Made by a program: the position numbers and the translations under genes
Shown: piece after piece, positions 1 to 9,312 of the stretch
Layout of the letters: each line of letters opens with the position of its first letter
How positions within the stretch are numbered: the stretch's first letter is position 1
Assembly: GCA_031291595.1 (NCBI GenBank)
Contig: JARLIU010000155.1
Location: 1-57,260, forward strand
Direction of reading: 5' to 3'
Length of the DNA: 57,260 nucleotides
Origin: Ancalomicrobiaceae bacterium
GTDB taxonomy: Bacteria; Pseudomonadota; Alphaproteobacteria; Rhizobiales; Ancalomicrobiaceae
The notes under the pieces: generated by a model
Databases searched by the model: none
Told to the model about the DNA's origin: nothing
Seen by the model: the letters and a program-made list of their open reading frames with translations, nothing else

Positions 1-1346
1 CACGCCTTGCGCCAGGCCGACACGATTTCGGCGCGCGCGACATGGCGGCCGGCGGTGACGACGTGCCGCCCGCGCGCCCAGACGTCGCGGACGGGATTGT
101 CGGGGCACGCGAACACGAGGGCGTCGAGCCGGGCATCGCCGTGGCGGCCGATCAAGGCAGGGTGGTCGGTATCGAGCACGACGAGATCGGCCGGCGCGCC
201 GACGGCAATGCGGCCGGCGCCGTTGCCGAGCGCCTGAGCACCACCCTTGGCCGCGACGTCGAACAGCGTCCGTCCGGTCGAGTGCGGCGGCCGGGCCAGG
301 CGGTTGCGGGCGCGGTCGTGCAGCCGCTGCGACTGTTCGAGCAGGCGCAATTCCTGTGGTAGCGAGATCAACACATTGGAATCGCTGCCGACGCCGAAGA
401 CGCCGCCGTTGTCGATGAGATCGACGCCGGGGAAGATGCCGTCGCCGAGGTCGGCCTCGGTGATCGGGCAAAGGCCGACGACGGCGCCCGATGCCGCGAT
501 GCGGGCGATTTCCTCCGGCGTCACGTGGGTGGCGTGGATCAGACACCAGCCGGCGTCCACCGCTACGAGGTCGATCAGCCGGTCGACCGGACGGCGACCG
601 GTGGCGGCAAGGCAGTCGTCGACCTCGGCCAACTGCTCGGCGACATGGATGTGGATCGGGCCGCCGCAGTGGAGGCCCGCGAGGATCTTCAGTTCTTCCG
701 GCGCGACGGCGCGCAGCGAATGCGGCGCGATGCCAATGCGGCCGCCGGGCAGGCTTTTCACCGCCGTCGCCGCAGATGCATGCAATCGGGCGAAACCGTC
801 GAGGTCCGAGACAAATCGCCGCTGGCCGTCGTTCGCCGGTTCATTCCCGAAGCCGCCGTGGGCATAGAACACCGGCAGCAGCGTCAGGCCGATGCCGGTT
901 GTCCCGGCCGCAGCGACGACGGCTGTCGCCATCTCGGCCGGATCGTCGTAAGGCCGGCCGTCGCGCTGGTGGTGGACGTAGTGGAACTCGGCGACGGCGG
1001 TGAAGCCCGATTCCAGCATTTCGACTTGCGACAGCGCGGCGATTGCCTGCAGGTCCTCCGGCTCGATCGTATTGGCAAAGCGATACATGGCCTCGCGCCA
1101 GGTCCAGAAGTGATCGGCCGCGCCGTCGCCGCGCCGTTCGGTCAGGCCGGCAAAGCCGCGCTGGAACGCATGGCTGTGCAGATTGCCGACGCCGGGCAGC
1201 GCGACGCCCGCAACGCGTTCGGCGCCTACCGCTTGCGCGGGATCGGCCGATGGCGTCACCTCGGTGAAGATGCCGTCTTGCCAGGTCACCAGGACATCGT
1301 CCTGCCAGCCGTCCGGGGTCAGTGCCTCATCGAGGATCAGTCGCAT
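1..1346 (-). CDS. hutF: Formimidoylglutamate deiminase (3' end beyond window)
   Basis: Hydrolyses N-formimino-L-glutamate to N-formyl-L-glutamate and ammonia, the fourth step of the five-step histidine route, in the cytoplasm. Reading the minus strand from the ATG at 1346 gives 448 codons with no stop before the window edge, close to the full family length of about 450, so only a few residues are missing. Amidohydrolase landmarks are visible: an early GNLHSHAFQRG metal-binding motif, IHIHVAEQ in the middle, a later HATH and GVGSDSN near the end. It diverges from hutI across a 170-bp spacer holding an operator-like inverted repeat. Presence of both HutF and HutG in one locus supports this function over other amidohydrolases. 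Confidence 0.93.
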   Translation of the reverse strand, partial: MRLILDEALTPDGWQDDVLVTWQDGIFTEVTPSADPAQAVGAERVAGVALPGVGNLHSHAFQRGFAGLTERRGDGAADHFWTWREAMYRFANTIEPEDLQAIAALSQVEMLESGFTAVAEFHYVHHQRDGRPYDDPAEMATAVVAAAGTTGIGLTLLPVFYAHGGFGNEPANDGQRRFVSDLDGFARLHASAATAVKSLPGGRIGIAPHSLRAVAPEELKILAGLHCGGPIHIHVAEQLAEVDDCLAATGRRPVDRLIDLVAVDAGWCLIHATHVTPEEIARIAASGAVVGLCPITEADLGDGIFPGVDLIDNGGVFGVGSDSNVLISLPQELRLLEQSQRLHDRARNRLARPPHSTGRTLFDVAAKGGAQALGNGAGRIAVGAPADLVVLDTDHPALIGRHGDARLDALVFACPDNPVRDVWARGRHVVTAGRHVARAEIVSAWRKA

Positions 1347-1373
1347 CGCTGCCGCGCCTCCGCCGTTGCGATA

Positions 1374-1391
1374 AATATGTCTATGCATATT
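1374..1391. promoter_or_regulatory. Operator-like inverted repeat between hutF and hutI
   Basis: AATATG (1374-1379) and CATATT (1386-1391) form a 6-bp inverted repeat with a 6-nt spacer in the divergent hut promoter region. It overlaps a TTGACA hexamer at 1390-1395. Hut operons are commonly repressed by the GntR-family regulator HutC, which binds AT-rich palindromes of this kind. No hutC gene is in the window, so the assignment is inference. The spacer is otherwise GC-rich, which makes this AT-rich block stand out. Confidence 0.5.
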
Positions 1392-1516
1392 GACAGGAGC
1401 GCAGGGGTCTCGCAAGTTTGACAAGGTCGCCGGCGGCCGCTGCGCTAGCATGCTCGCCGTTGGCGATTGGTCATCCTGCCCCAGCCGTCCACCAGCCGTC
1501 GCTTGAGAGGCGCGTG

Positions 1517-2758
1517 ATGAGCGTCACCCCGATGTTCGATACAGTCTGGCTGAACGCGCGCATCGCCACCATGGCTGCGGGCGCGCCTGCAGCACACGGG
1601 GCGCCCGTCATGTCCGGGCTCGGGATCATCGACGATGGCGCCGTCGCGGCCAAGGACGGGCGGATCGCCTTCGTCGGCCGGCGCGCCGAACTGCCGGCGG
1701 GCGAGGCAGCGGCAACGGTCGACTGCGAGGGCCGCTGGATCACGCCCGGTCTCATCGATTGCCACACGCATCTGGTGTTTGCCGGCAATCGGGCCGACGA
1801 ATTCGAACGCCGGCTCAACGGCACTTCCTATCAAGAGATCGCGGCGGCCGGCGGCGGCATCGCCGCGACGGTGCGGGCGACGCGCGCCGCCACCGAGGAC
1901 GAATTGATAGCCGCGACGCTGCCGCGCCACGACCGGCTGATAGCCGACGGGGTGACGACCGTGGAGATCAAGTCTGGTTATGGGCTTGATCTCAAAAGTG
2001 AACGGGCCTCGCTTCGCGCCGCGCGGCGGCTGGGCGAGCTCCGCGATGTCGCTGTCACGACGACGTTCCTCGGCGCGCATGCGCTGCCGCCGGAAGCGAT
2101 GGGTGACAAGGATGCTCATATCGACGCGGTGATCGCGATGCTGCCGGCGCTCGCCGCCGAAGGTCTCGTCGATGCGGTCGATGCTTTTTGCGAGGGGATC
2201 GCATTTTCGCCGGAGCAGGTCGGACGGGTGTTCGAGGCGGCGCGACAACGCGGCCTGCCGGTGAAATTGCATGCCGACCAGCTGTCCGACCTCGGTGGCG
2301 CCGAACTGGCAGCGCGCTATTCGGCCCTGTCGGCCGACCATCTCGAATGCGCCAATGCGGCTGGCGTCGCCGCGATGGGACAAGCCGGTACGGTGGCGGT
2401 GCTGCTGCCCGGCGCCTTCTATTTCCTGCGCGAGACGCGCCTGCCGCCGATCGAGCAATTCCGGGCGTCGGGCGTCGGCATGGCGGTATCGACCGACTGC
2501 AATCCCGGCACCTCGCCGATGACCTCGCTGCTGCTGGCCATGAATATGGCGGCAACCTGCTTCCGGCTGACCATCGAGGAGTGCCTTGTCGGCGTGACGC
2601 GCAACGCGGCGCAGGCGCTGGGGCTTTCCGCCGAGATCGGCACGCTGGAAGTCGGAAAGCGCTGCGATCTCGCCGTCTGGTCGGTCGAAACGCCGGCCGA
2701 ACTCGTCTGGGCGCTCGGCGCCACTCCTCTTCACAGCCGAATTCGGGGCGGTAAATGA
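1517..2758 (+). CDS. hutI: Imidazolonepropionase
   Basis: Opens the imidazolone ring of 4-imidazolone-5-propionate to give N-formimino-L-glutamate, third step of histidine degradation. The 413-residue product begins with [19 protein letters not shown]; an upstream in-frame ATG at 1418 would add a non-conserved Ser/Pro/Ala-rich stretch, so 1517 is preferred. Amidohydrolase metal-site motifs are visible: [10 protein letters not shown] near residue 85, KLHADQLSD in the middle, and [11 protein letters not shown] later. Its stop overlaps the hutH start by 4 nt (ATGA), indicating translational coupling. First gene of the hutI-H-G-U-D run. Confidence 0.95.
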   Translation: MSVTPMFDTVWLNARIATMAAGAPAAHGAPVMSGLGIIDDGAVAAKDGRIAFVGRRAELPAGEAAATVDCEGRWITPGLIDCHTHLVFAGNRADEFERRLNGTSYQEIAAAGGGIAATVRATRAATEDELIAATLPRHDRLIADGVTTVEIKSGYGLDLKSERASLRAARRLGELRDVAVTTTFLGAHALPPEAMGDKDAHIDAVIAMLPALAAEGLVDAVDAFCEGIAFSPEQVGRVFEAARQRGLPVKLHADQLSDLGGAELAARYSALSADHLECANAAGVAAMGQAGTVAVLLPGAFYFLRETRLPPIEQFRASGVGMAVSTDCNPGTSPMTSLLLAMNMAATCFRLTIEECLVGVTRNAAQALGLSAEIGTLEVGKRCDLAVWSVETPAELVWALGATPLHSRIRGGK

Positions 2759-4314
2759 CTGTCAAGGTAACATTGACTCCGGGCCAGACAGCGCTTGCCG
2801 ATTGGTCGGCGATCCTCGCTGGTGCCGAGGTCGAACTGGCGGCCTCCGCCATTCCCGAGATCGAGGCGGGCGCGGCGGCGATTGCCACCATCGTCGCCAA
2901 GGGCGAGCCGGTCTACGGCATCAACACCGGCTTCGGCAAACTCGCTTCGGTGCGCATTGCCGACGCGGATCTGGCGCGGCTGCAGCACAATCTGGTCATT
3001 TCGCACGCCTCCGGTGTCGGCGAGGCGCTGGCACCGGAGATCACCCGGCTGATGATGGCGTTGAAGCTCGCCAATCTCGGGCAAGGCGCGTCCGGTGTGC
3101 GGCTGGAAACGGCGCGGCTCATAGAGGCCATGCTCGCCCGTGGCGTCGTGCCGGTCGTCCCGGTTCAAGGCTCGGTTGGCGCATCGGGTGATCTGGCGCC
3201 GCTCGCCCACATGACCGCGGCGATGATCGGCGTCGGCGAGGCCGTGTTTCAGGCCAAGCGCATGCCGGCCGCCGATGCGCTCGCAATGGCCGGACTGAAG
3301 CCGGCGACGCTCGGGCCGAAGGAGGGTCTGGCGCTGCTCAACGGCACGCAGTTTTCGACCGCCAATGCGCTCGCCGGGCTGTTCGCGGCCGAACGGCTCA
3401 TCCGCGTCGGCCTCATCGCCGGCGCCTTGACCACCGATGCGGCCAAGGGCTCGGACGGGCCGTTCGATCCGCGCATTCATGCGCTGCGCCGCCATCCCGG
3501 CCAGATCGCCGCCGCCGCCGCGCTGCGTACCCTGATGGCCGGTTCGGCGATCCGGGCGAGCCATGTCGCCGGTGACGACCGCATCCAGGATCCCTATTGC
3601 CTCAGATGCCAGCCGCAGGTGATGGGCGCCGCGCTCGACATCTTGCGCTCCGTCGCTACGACGCTGGAAACCGAGGCGAACGGCGTCACCGACAATCCCT
3701 TGATCTTCGCCGGAACTGACGGCGGCGTTACGGAAGCGATCTCGGGCGGCAATTTCCACGCCGAGCCGGTCGCTTTTGCCGCCGACATCACGGCGCTTGC
3801 CTTGTGCGAAATCGGCTCCATCGCCGAGCGGCGCATCTCGCTGCTGGTCGATCCGGTGCTGTCGCGGCTGCCGGCGTTCCTGACGCCGAAGCCCGGGCTC
3901 AATTCCGGCTTCATGATCCCGCAGGTGACGGCGGCGGCGCTGGTCTCGGAAAACAAGCAGATGGCACATCCGGCCAGCGTCGATTCCATCCCCACCTCCG
4001 CCAACCAGGAAGACCACGTCTCGATGGCGGCGCATGGCGCCTACCGGCTCGCCCGCATGGCGCGCAACGTCGCCAATGTGCTGGCGATCGAACTGCTCGC
4101 CGCGGCGCAGGGCTGCGATTTCCTGGATCCTCTCGCCTCCTCGCCCGCTCTGGAACGGGTCCGGGCGACGGTCCGGGCGGCGGTGCCGGCGCTTGTCGAC
4201 GATCGGTTTTTCGCTCCCGACATCGCCGCGGTCGCCGGCCTTGTCACCTCCGGCGCAATCGAAGCGGCGGTGGCGCCCCTCACCTTGCCCGCGTTGACGG
4301 AGACCGCCGCATGA
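2755..4314 (+). CDS. hutH: Histidine ammonia-lyase
   Basis: Removes ammonia from L-histidine non-oxidatively to give trans-urocanate, the entry step of the pathway. The 519-residue length is typical of the family. The Ala-Ser-Gly triad that cyclises into the MIO electrophile lies at residues 143-145 within [22 protein letters not shown] near the N-terminus and the [12 protein letters not shown] segment are further family signatures. It is coupled by 4-nt ATGA overlaps to hutI upstream and hutG downstream. Confidence 0.97.
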   Translation: MTVKVTLTPGQTALADWSAILAGAEVELAASAIPEIEAGAAAIATIVAKGEPVYGINTGFGKLASVRIADADLARLQHNLVISHASGVGEALAPEITRLMMALKLANLGQGASGVRLETARLIEAMLARGVVPVVPVQGSVGASGDLAPLAHMTAAMIGVGEAVFQAKRMPAADALAMAGLKPATLGPKEGLALLNGTQFSTANALAGLFAAERLIRVGLIAGALTTDAAKGSDGPFDPRIHALRRHPGQIAAAAALRTLMAGSAIRASHVAGDDRIQDPYCLRCQPQVMGAALDILRSVATTLETEANGVTDNPLIFAGTDGGVTEAISGGNFHAEPVAFAADITALALCEIGSIAERRISLLVDPVLSRLPAFLTPKPGLNSGFMIPQVTAAALVSENKQMAHPASVDSIPTSANQEDHVSMAAHGAYRLARMARNVANVLAIELLAAAQGCDFLDPLASSPALERVRATVRAAVPALVDDRFFAPDIAAVAGLVTSGAIEAAVAPLTLPALTETAA

Positions 4315-5135
4315 CGCCGACCCCGAACAATTTCGTCGTGGTGGAGCGCGGCGCGGCGCCGCTGATCCTGTCCATGCCGCATGTCGGCGTGGGACTGCCG
4401 GCGGAGTTCGAGAACCGCTTCGTCTCGCCCTGGCTCGCCCGCCGCGATGCCGACTGGCATGTGGACCAGCTCTATGCCTTCGGGCGCGACCTCGGCGCCA
4501 CCATCGTCCGCACCATCGTGTCGCGTTCGGTGATCGACCTCAACCGCGATCCTTCCGGCGCATCGCTCTATCCCGGACAGGCGACGACCGGGCTGTGTCC
4601 GACGGAGACGTTCGACGGCGAACCGCTGTATCGACCTGGCGAGGCACCGGACGAGACCGACATCGCTGAGCGCCGCGCCATCTGGTTCGGCCCGTACCAT
4701 TGGGTGTTGACCCGGGAGATCGAACGGCTGAAGGCGGTGCATGCAAAAGTCGTCGTCTACGACTGCCATTCGATCCGCTCGGTCATCCCACGGCTGTTTC
4801 CGGGCGAACTGCCGCAGTTCAACATCGGCACCAATTCCGGCGCCTCGTGCGATGCGGGCTTGAGGGCGGCGGTCGAGGAACCGTGTGCCGCGTCGGGCCT
4901 CGGCCACGTCGTCGACGGCCGATTCAAGGGCGGCTGGATCACCCGCCACTACGGCCGGCCGCTCGGCGGAGTCCACGCCATCCAGATGGAGTTGGCCATC
5001 CGCGGATACTTGCGCGAGCCGGAGATCGTCGACGAGGGCAATTGGCCGGTCGCCTTCGATCCGCAATTTGCCGCTCCGATGACGACGGTTCTGCGCCAAG
5101 TGCTCGAAGGCGCGCTCGCCTTCGCCAAGGGCTGA
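4311..5135 (+). CDS. hutG: N-formylglutamate deformylase
   Basis: Hydrolyses N-formyl-L-glutamate to glutamate and formate, the last step of the HutF/HutG route. The 274-residue protein starts at the ATG overlapping the hutH stop; longer upstream open frame is antisense-style GC readthrough inside hutH. Family features include the N-terminal [10 protein letters not shown], the [10 protein letters not shown] segment, [16 protein letters not shown] (metal-binding His) and a C-terminal [11 protein letters not shown]. This is the deformylase-type HutG and not the ureohydrolase-type formiminoglutamase, consistent with hutF next door. Confidence 0.94.
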   Translation: MTPTPNNFVVVERGAAPLILSMPHVGVGLPAEFENRFVSPWLARRDADWHVDQLYAFGRDLGATIVRTIVSRSVIDLNRDPSGASLYPGQATTGLCPTETFDGEPLYRPGEAPDETDIAERRAIWFGPYHWVLTREIERLKAVHAKVVVYDCHSIRSVIPRLFPGELPQFNIGTNSGASCDAGLRAAVEEPCAASGLGHVVDGRFKGGWITRHYGRPLGGVHAIQMELAIRGYLREPEIVDEGNWPVAFDPQFAAPMTTVLRQVLEGALAFAKG

Positions 5136-5180
5136 ACAGCCTTTCTCCCAGACCGAGATGACGATCCGAGGACGATTCCC

Positions 5181-6842
5181 ATGACCCGCATCGACAACGA
5201 ACGCATCGTGCGCGCCCCGCGCGGGACCGAGATCTCGGCGCAGAGCTGGCTGACCGAGGCGCCGCTCCGGATGCTCATGAACAATCTCGACCCGGACGTT
5301 GCCGAGCGGCCGGGCGAACTCGTCGTCTACGGCGGCATCGGCCGGGCGGCCCGCGACTGGGAGAGTTTCGACCGCATCGTCGCGACGCTGCAGCGCTTGA
5401 AGAGCGACGAGACGCTGCTCATCCAGTCCGGTAAGCCGGTCGGGGTGTTCCGCACCCACGCCGACGCGCCGCGGGTGCTGATCGCCAATTCCAACCTGGT
5501 ACCGCATTGGGCGACCTGGGAGCACTTCAACGAGCTCGATCGCAAGGGCCTGATGATGTACGGCCAGATGACGGCCGGCTCGTGGATCTACATCGGCGCG
5601 CAAGGCATCGTGCAGGGCACCTACGAGACCTTCGTCGAGGCGGGCCGCCGGCATTTCGGCGGCTCGCTCAACGGCAAGTGGATCCTGAGCGGCGGTCTCG
5701 GCGGCATGGGCGGGGCGCAACCGCTCGCCGCAACCATGGCGGGCGCCTCGATGATCGCGGTCGAATGCCAGCCGAGCCGCATCGAGTTTCGGCTGCGCAC
5801 CGGCTATCTCGATCTGAAAGCCGACACGATCGACGAGGCTTTGGCGATCGTCGACCGGGCGGCGAGGGACGGCAAGCCAGTCTCGGTCGGGCTGCTGGGC
5901 AACTGCGCCGAGGTGCTGCCGGAGATGCGCCGGCGCGGCATCAGGCCCGACTTTCTCACCGACCAGACCTCGGCCCATGATCCGGTCAACGGCTATCTGC
6001 CGGCCGGCTGGACGCTCGACCAATGGGTCTCCCGCCGCGAGACCGACCCGAAGGGCGTGGCCGCGGCCGCGCGCGCCTCGATGGCGGTGCATGTGCAGGC
6101 GATGCTTGACTGGTTTCACGAGGGCGTGCCGACCACCGACTACGGCAACAACATCCGGCAGATGGCGTTCGACGAGGGGGTGAAGGACGCGTTCGACTTC
6201 CCCGGCTTCGTGCCGGCCTATATCCGGCCGCTGTTCTGCCGCGGCGTCGGGCCGTTCCGCTGGGCGGCGCTGTCGGGCGACCCGGAGGACATCTACAAGA
6301 CCGACGCCAAGGTGAAGGAGCTGATCCCCGACGATCCGCATCTCGCCAATTGGCTCGACATGGCAAGGGAACGCATCCATTTCCAGGGCTTGCCGGCGCG
6401 CATCTGCTGGGTCGGCCTCGGCGACCGGCACCGGCTCGGTCTCGCCTTCAACGAAATGGTGGCGAACGGCGAGGTGCGGGCTCCGATCGTCATCGGCCGC
6501 GACCACCTTGATTCCGGCTCGGTCGCCAGTCCCAACCGCGAAACGGAATCGATGCTCGACGGCTCGGATGCCGTGTCCGACTGGCCGCTGTTGAACGCCC
6601 TCCTCAACTGCGCCTCGGGTGCCACCTGGGTGTCGCTGCACCATGGCGGCGGCGTCGGCATGGGCTATTCGCAGCACGCCGGCATGGTCATCGTCGCCGA
6701 CGGCACGGAAGCGGCAGCGCGGCGGCTGGAACGGGTGTTGTGGAACGATCCGGCCACCGGCGTTATGCGCCATGCCGACGCGGGCTATGACAGCGCGCGC
6801 GACTGGGCGCGGGAAAAGCGGCTGGATCTGCCGAGCCTGTGA
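5181..6842 (+). CDS. hutU: Urocanate hydratase
   Basis: Adds water to urocanate with a tightly bound NAD+ as electrophile, giving 4-imidazolone-5-propionate (second step). The 553-residue length matches the family. Conserved stretches include [14 protein letters not shown] near the N-terminus, [16 protein letters not shown], the catalytic-Cys segment [11 protein letters not shown], and the C-terminal [15 protein letters not shown]. Forty-five bases separate it from hutG and 9 bases from hutD, so it is within the same operon. Confidence 0.97.
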   Translation: MTRIDNERIVRAPRGTEISAQSWLTEAPLRMLMNNLDPDVAERPGELVVYGGIGRAARDWESFDRIVATLQRLKSDETLLIQSGKPVGVFRTHADAPRVLIANSNLVPHWATWEHFNELDRKGLMMYGQMTAGSWIYIGAQGIVQGTYETFVEAGRRHFGGSLNGKWILSGGLGGMGGAQPLAATMAGASMIAVECQPSRIEFRLRTGYLDLKADTIDEALAIVDRAARDGKPVSVGLLGNCAEVLPEMRRRGIRPDFLTDQTSAHDPVNGYLPAGWTLDQWVSRRETDPKGVAAAARASMAVHVQAMLDWFHEGVPTTDYGNNIRQMAFDEGVKDAFDFPGFVPAYIRPLFCRGVGPFRWAALSGDPEDIYKTDAKVKELIPDDPHLANWLDMARERIHFQGLPARICWVGLGDRHRLGLAFNEMVANGEVRAPIVIGRDHLDSGSVASPNRETESMLDGSDAVSDWPLLNALLNCASGATWVSLHHGGGVGMGYSQHAGMVIVADGTEAAARRLERVLWNDPATGVMRHADAGYDSARDWAREKRLDLPSL

Positions 6843-6851
6843 GGTGCCGCC

Positions 6852-7418
6852 ATGCGCCTGATCCGCCTTGCAGACCTCACGCCGCGGCCGTGGAAGAACG
6901 GCGGCGGGGTGACGGTCGAATACCTGGTTTCGCCGGCAAACGCCGGTCTCGATGCCTTCGACTGGCGGGTGAGCCGGGCGGAGGTCGCTGCCGACGGGCC
7001 GTTTTCGCTGTTCGCCGGCATCGATCGCACGCTGACGGTCGTTGACGGCGCCGGCATCGATCTGGTCATCGCCGATCGCACGGTGCGGCTCGATCCCGGC
7101 TGCGCGCCGTTGGCTTTTGCCGGCGACGTGCCGGTGGCAAGCCGGCTCGTCACCGGTCCGATCCGTGATTTGAATGTCATGAGCCGGCGCGGACGGTTCG
7201 CGCATCGGGTCGAACGGCTGGCACTGCCGGCCGGGATCGAGCCGCCGGGATCGGGTGCCGCGCGGCTGATCGTGGCGCTCGGGGCAGTCGAGGCAACAAG
7301 TGCCGGCCGGGCGGAGAGGCTTGCGCCCGGCGACATGATTGTCGCTGGCGGGGAGCGAATGTTTTTCGGCAGTCCAGCCAGTGGTTCGGTGTTGCTTATT
7401 GAGATCATGCCGACGTAA
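6852..7418 (+). CDS. hutD: HutD family protein
   Basis: A 188-residue cupin-like protein of the HutD family, found in hut operons of many proteobacteria. In Pseudomonas it is reported to affect fitness during growth on histidine, with a proposed regulatory role in limiting hut expression, but no firm biochemical activity is known to me. The opening LADLTPRPWKNGGGVTVEY, the DWRVSRAEV segment and GPIRDLNVMSRRG are typical of the family. It is the last gene of the hut run and is followed by a long perfect palindrome. Confidence 0.9.
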   Translation: MRLIRLADLTPRPWKNGGGVTVEYLVSPANAGLDAFDWRVSRAEVAADGPFSLFAGIDRTLTVVDGAGIDLVIADRTVRLDPGCAPLAFAGDVPVASRLVTGPIRDLNVMSRRGRFAHRVERLALPAGIEPPGSGAARLIVALGAVEATSAGRAERLAPGDMIVAGGERMFFGSPASGSVLLIEIMPT

Positions 7419-7456
7419 ATTCGCCGGTGCCGTCCAAATAACGATCGAGCGAACCC

Positions 7457-7530
7457 GTCATTGCGAGCGAAGCGAAGCAATCCAGAGGCTTATCTTGTTT
7501 TCTGGATTGCTTCGCTTCGCTCGCAATGAC
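7457..7530. repeat. Perfect long inverted repeat (REP/BIME-like palindrome)
   Basis: Two 30-nt arms at 7457-7486 and 7501-7530 are exact reverse complements, separated by a 14-nt loop (7487-7500). The arm starts GTCATTGCGAGCGAAGCGAA. This arm resembles a dispersed palindromic repeat seen in many bacterial chromosomes. It lies between the convergent hutD and agmatinase genes, so it could also act as a two-way transcription terminator, although no long T-run follows. No transposase is nearby. Confidence 0.9.
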
Positions 7531-7573
7531 GAACCACGGACGCCGAATTACTTTTGAACCTGATCGGGTTGGC

Positions 7574-8635
7574 TCACCCCACCTTGCGTCCGCCGATCGA
7601 CGGCGAAAACACCATCAACGACAGGAGCTCGAACAGCATCTGCGCCCCGGCCTGGGCGGTGGTGGTGTTGGTGTCGTATTGCGGTGCCACTTCGACGACG
7701 TCGCCGGCCACGAAGTTGATGCCGGCCAGCCCGCGCAACAGTTCGATCATCTCGCGCGTCGACGGGCCGCCGACTTCCGGCGTGCCGGTGCCCGGCGCAT
7801 AGGCGGGATCGAGGCAGTCGACGTCGAACGAGATGTAGACCGGTGCATCGCCGACGACCTGGCGCGCCTTCTCGACGATCGCCGGGATGCCGAGCTTGGG
7901 CATCTCCTCGGCGTGGATCACCGTCATGCCGCTGTCGTAGGAGAATTCCCAGATGTATTCCGACGAACCGCGGATGCCGATCTGGATGGTCCTGGTCGGA
8001 TCGAGCACGCCGGCCAAGACCGCCTCGCGGAACGGGCCGCCGTGGTGGAATTTCGAGTAGTCGAACGGCCCGCCGGTGTCGCAGTGGGCGTCCAGGTGGA
8101 TCAGTCCCACCGGCCGGTCCTTGCCGACCGCCTTCAGCGCGGGCAGCGACACGGAATGATCGCCGCCGACGCCGAGCGGCACCACCCCGGCCGCGACGAC
8201 CTTCGCCACGTAGGCTTCGATGTCCTCGTGGCACATCTCCAGGCTGTAGCGGGAGCGGAACACCACGTCGCCGATGTCGGCAACGCGCAATTCCTTGGTC
8301 GGCATGCATTTCAGAACATGCTCGTAGGGTCCGATGCGCTCGATGGTCCTGACGGCCCTGGGCCCGAAACGGGCGCCGGAGCGATTGGTGACGCCCAGAT
8401 CCATCGGCATGCCGTAGAGTGCCACCTGCAGGTCGCCGAAGTCGGGCGCGTAGCGGTCGACGGGCAAGAAGGGGGCGGCGAGCAAGGTCGGCACGCCGAC
8501 ATAGGGCGCGGCCCGCGTGCCGTTCTTGTCGATCATGGCGGCGGCCACCCGCGCCCGTTCGGGATCGTGAATGACGCCGTTGGACGCATCACCGTACTTG
8601 GCGCGCAGTCGAGCCAGTTGCTTGTCGTCGTACAT
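7574..8635 (-). CDS. speB: Agmatinase-family ureohydrolase
   Basis: Member of the Mn-dependent ureohydrolase family that cleaves guanidino groups to urea; probable substrate is agmatine or a related guanidino acid. The 353-residue product starts at the ATG at 8635, preceded by GAGGAG. Binuclear Mn-site motifs are present: GGDHSVS, HLDAHCDTG and FDVDCLDPAYAPGTGTPE. The N-terminal 55 residues are longer than in the shortest agmatinases, as is common in alphaproteobacterial members. The family also contains formiminoglutamase, but the neighbouring hut genes already encode the HutF/HutG route, so this is more likely agmatinase or guanidinobutyrase. Substrate is not decided by sequence. Confidence 0.82.
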   Translation of the reverse strand: MYDDKQLARLRAKYGDASNGVIHDPERARVAAAMIDKNGTRAAPYVGVPTLLAAPFLPVDRYAPDFGDLQVALYGMPMDLGVTNRSGARFGPRAVRTIERIGPYEHVLKCMPTKELRVADIGDVVFRSRYSLEMCHEDIEAYVAKVVAAGVVPLGVGGDHSVSLPALKAVGKDRPVGLIHLDAHCDTGGPFDYSKFHHGGPFREAVLAGVLDPTRTIQIGIRGSSEYIWEFSYDSGMTVIHAEEMPKLGIPAIVEKARQVVGDAPVYISFDVDCLDPAYAPGTGTPEVGGPSTREMIELLRGLAGINFVAGDVVEVAPQYDTNTTTAQAGAQMLFELLSLMVFSPSIGGRKVG

Positions 8636-8724
8636 GATGTCTCCTCGCTGGCGGCGGGCGCGCCGATGGCGCGGATGGGCGAGACTATCGAGCGAGTTGC
8701 CGTCGCGATCAAGCCGCTCGCCCG

Positions 8725-9312
8725 TCAGCCGACAAGGCGAGCCATGACGGTGGCGCAGAGGGAGGCGAGGACGTCGAGCCCGTGCGGCCATGGTCCGAAG
8801 CCGGCCTCGGCATTGATGTGGCCGGCGTCGCCGACATCGACGAGATCGGCATTCCAGACGCGGCACCAATGTTCGGCGCGGTCGAAGCGCATGATCGGGT
8901 CGTTGCGGCTGGCGGCGACGATGGCGGGAACGCCGAGGTCACGCTCCGGCACGCGGTCTTCCGCCTCGAACCGCGCCGGTTCGGCCGGGGCGACCAGAAA
9001 CACGCCGGCGACGAGCGGATGATGGTCGGCGGCGAGGCAGGTGGAGGCCAGCGCACCGAGCGAATGACCGATCAGCACCGCCGGGCGGTTGCGCTGGGCG
9101 ATGAGCCGGGCGATCGCCGCGACCCACAGTTCGATGTCGGGATTGTCCCAGCGCTTCTGCGCGATCCGCTGGAACGGAGGCGATTGGGCCTGCCACTGCG
9201 TCTGCCAGTGCTCCGGGCCGGAATCCTTGAGGCCCGGCACAAGCACAAGATCCAGGTGCTTGGCCACATCGGCAAGCGTCTGCAAGGTCCGGCGGTGATG
9301 GAGGGCGATCAT
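8725..9312 (-). CDS. RBBP9/YdeN-like alpha/beta hydrolase
   Basis: Small (195 residues) serine hydrolase of the RBBP9/YdeN family. The nucleophile elbow GHSLGA, a DLVLVPGLKDSGPEHWQ N-terminus, SRNDP (acid region) and GDAGHINAEAGFGPWPHG (catalytic His) match the family. Physiological substrate is unknown. Its start overlaps the citG stop by 4 nt (9309-9312), so it may be translated from the citrate lyase transcript, but a functional link is only suggested by position. Confidence 0.78.
   Translation of the reverse strand: MIALHHRRTLQTLADVAKHLDLVLVPGLKDSGPEHWQTQWQAQSPPFQRIAQKRWDNPDIELWVAAIARLIAQRNRPAVLIGHSLGALASTCLAADHHPLVAGVFLVAPAEPARFEAEDRVPERDLGVPAIVAASRNDPIMRFDRAEHWCRVWNADLVDVGDAGHINAEAGFGPWPHGLDVLASLCATVMARLVG

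Noticed and set aside
4041-7205. A 1,054-codon open frame on the minus strand opposite hutH, hutG, hutU and hutD
   Set aside because: Its protein is Arg/Pro/Asp/Gln-biased with no domain and is the usual antisense by-product of high-GC coding sequence. The plus-strand genes are unmistakable.
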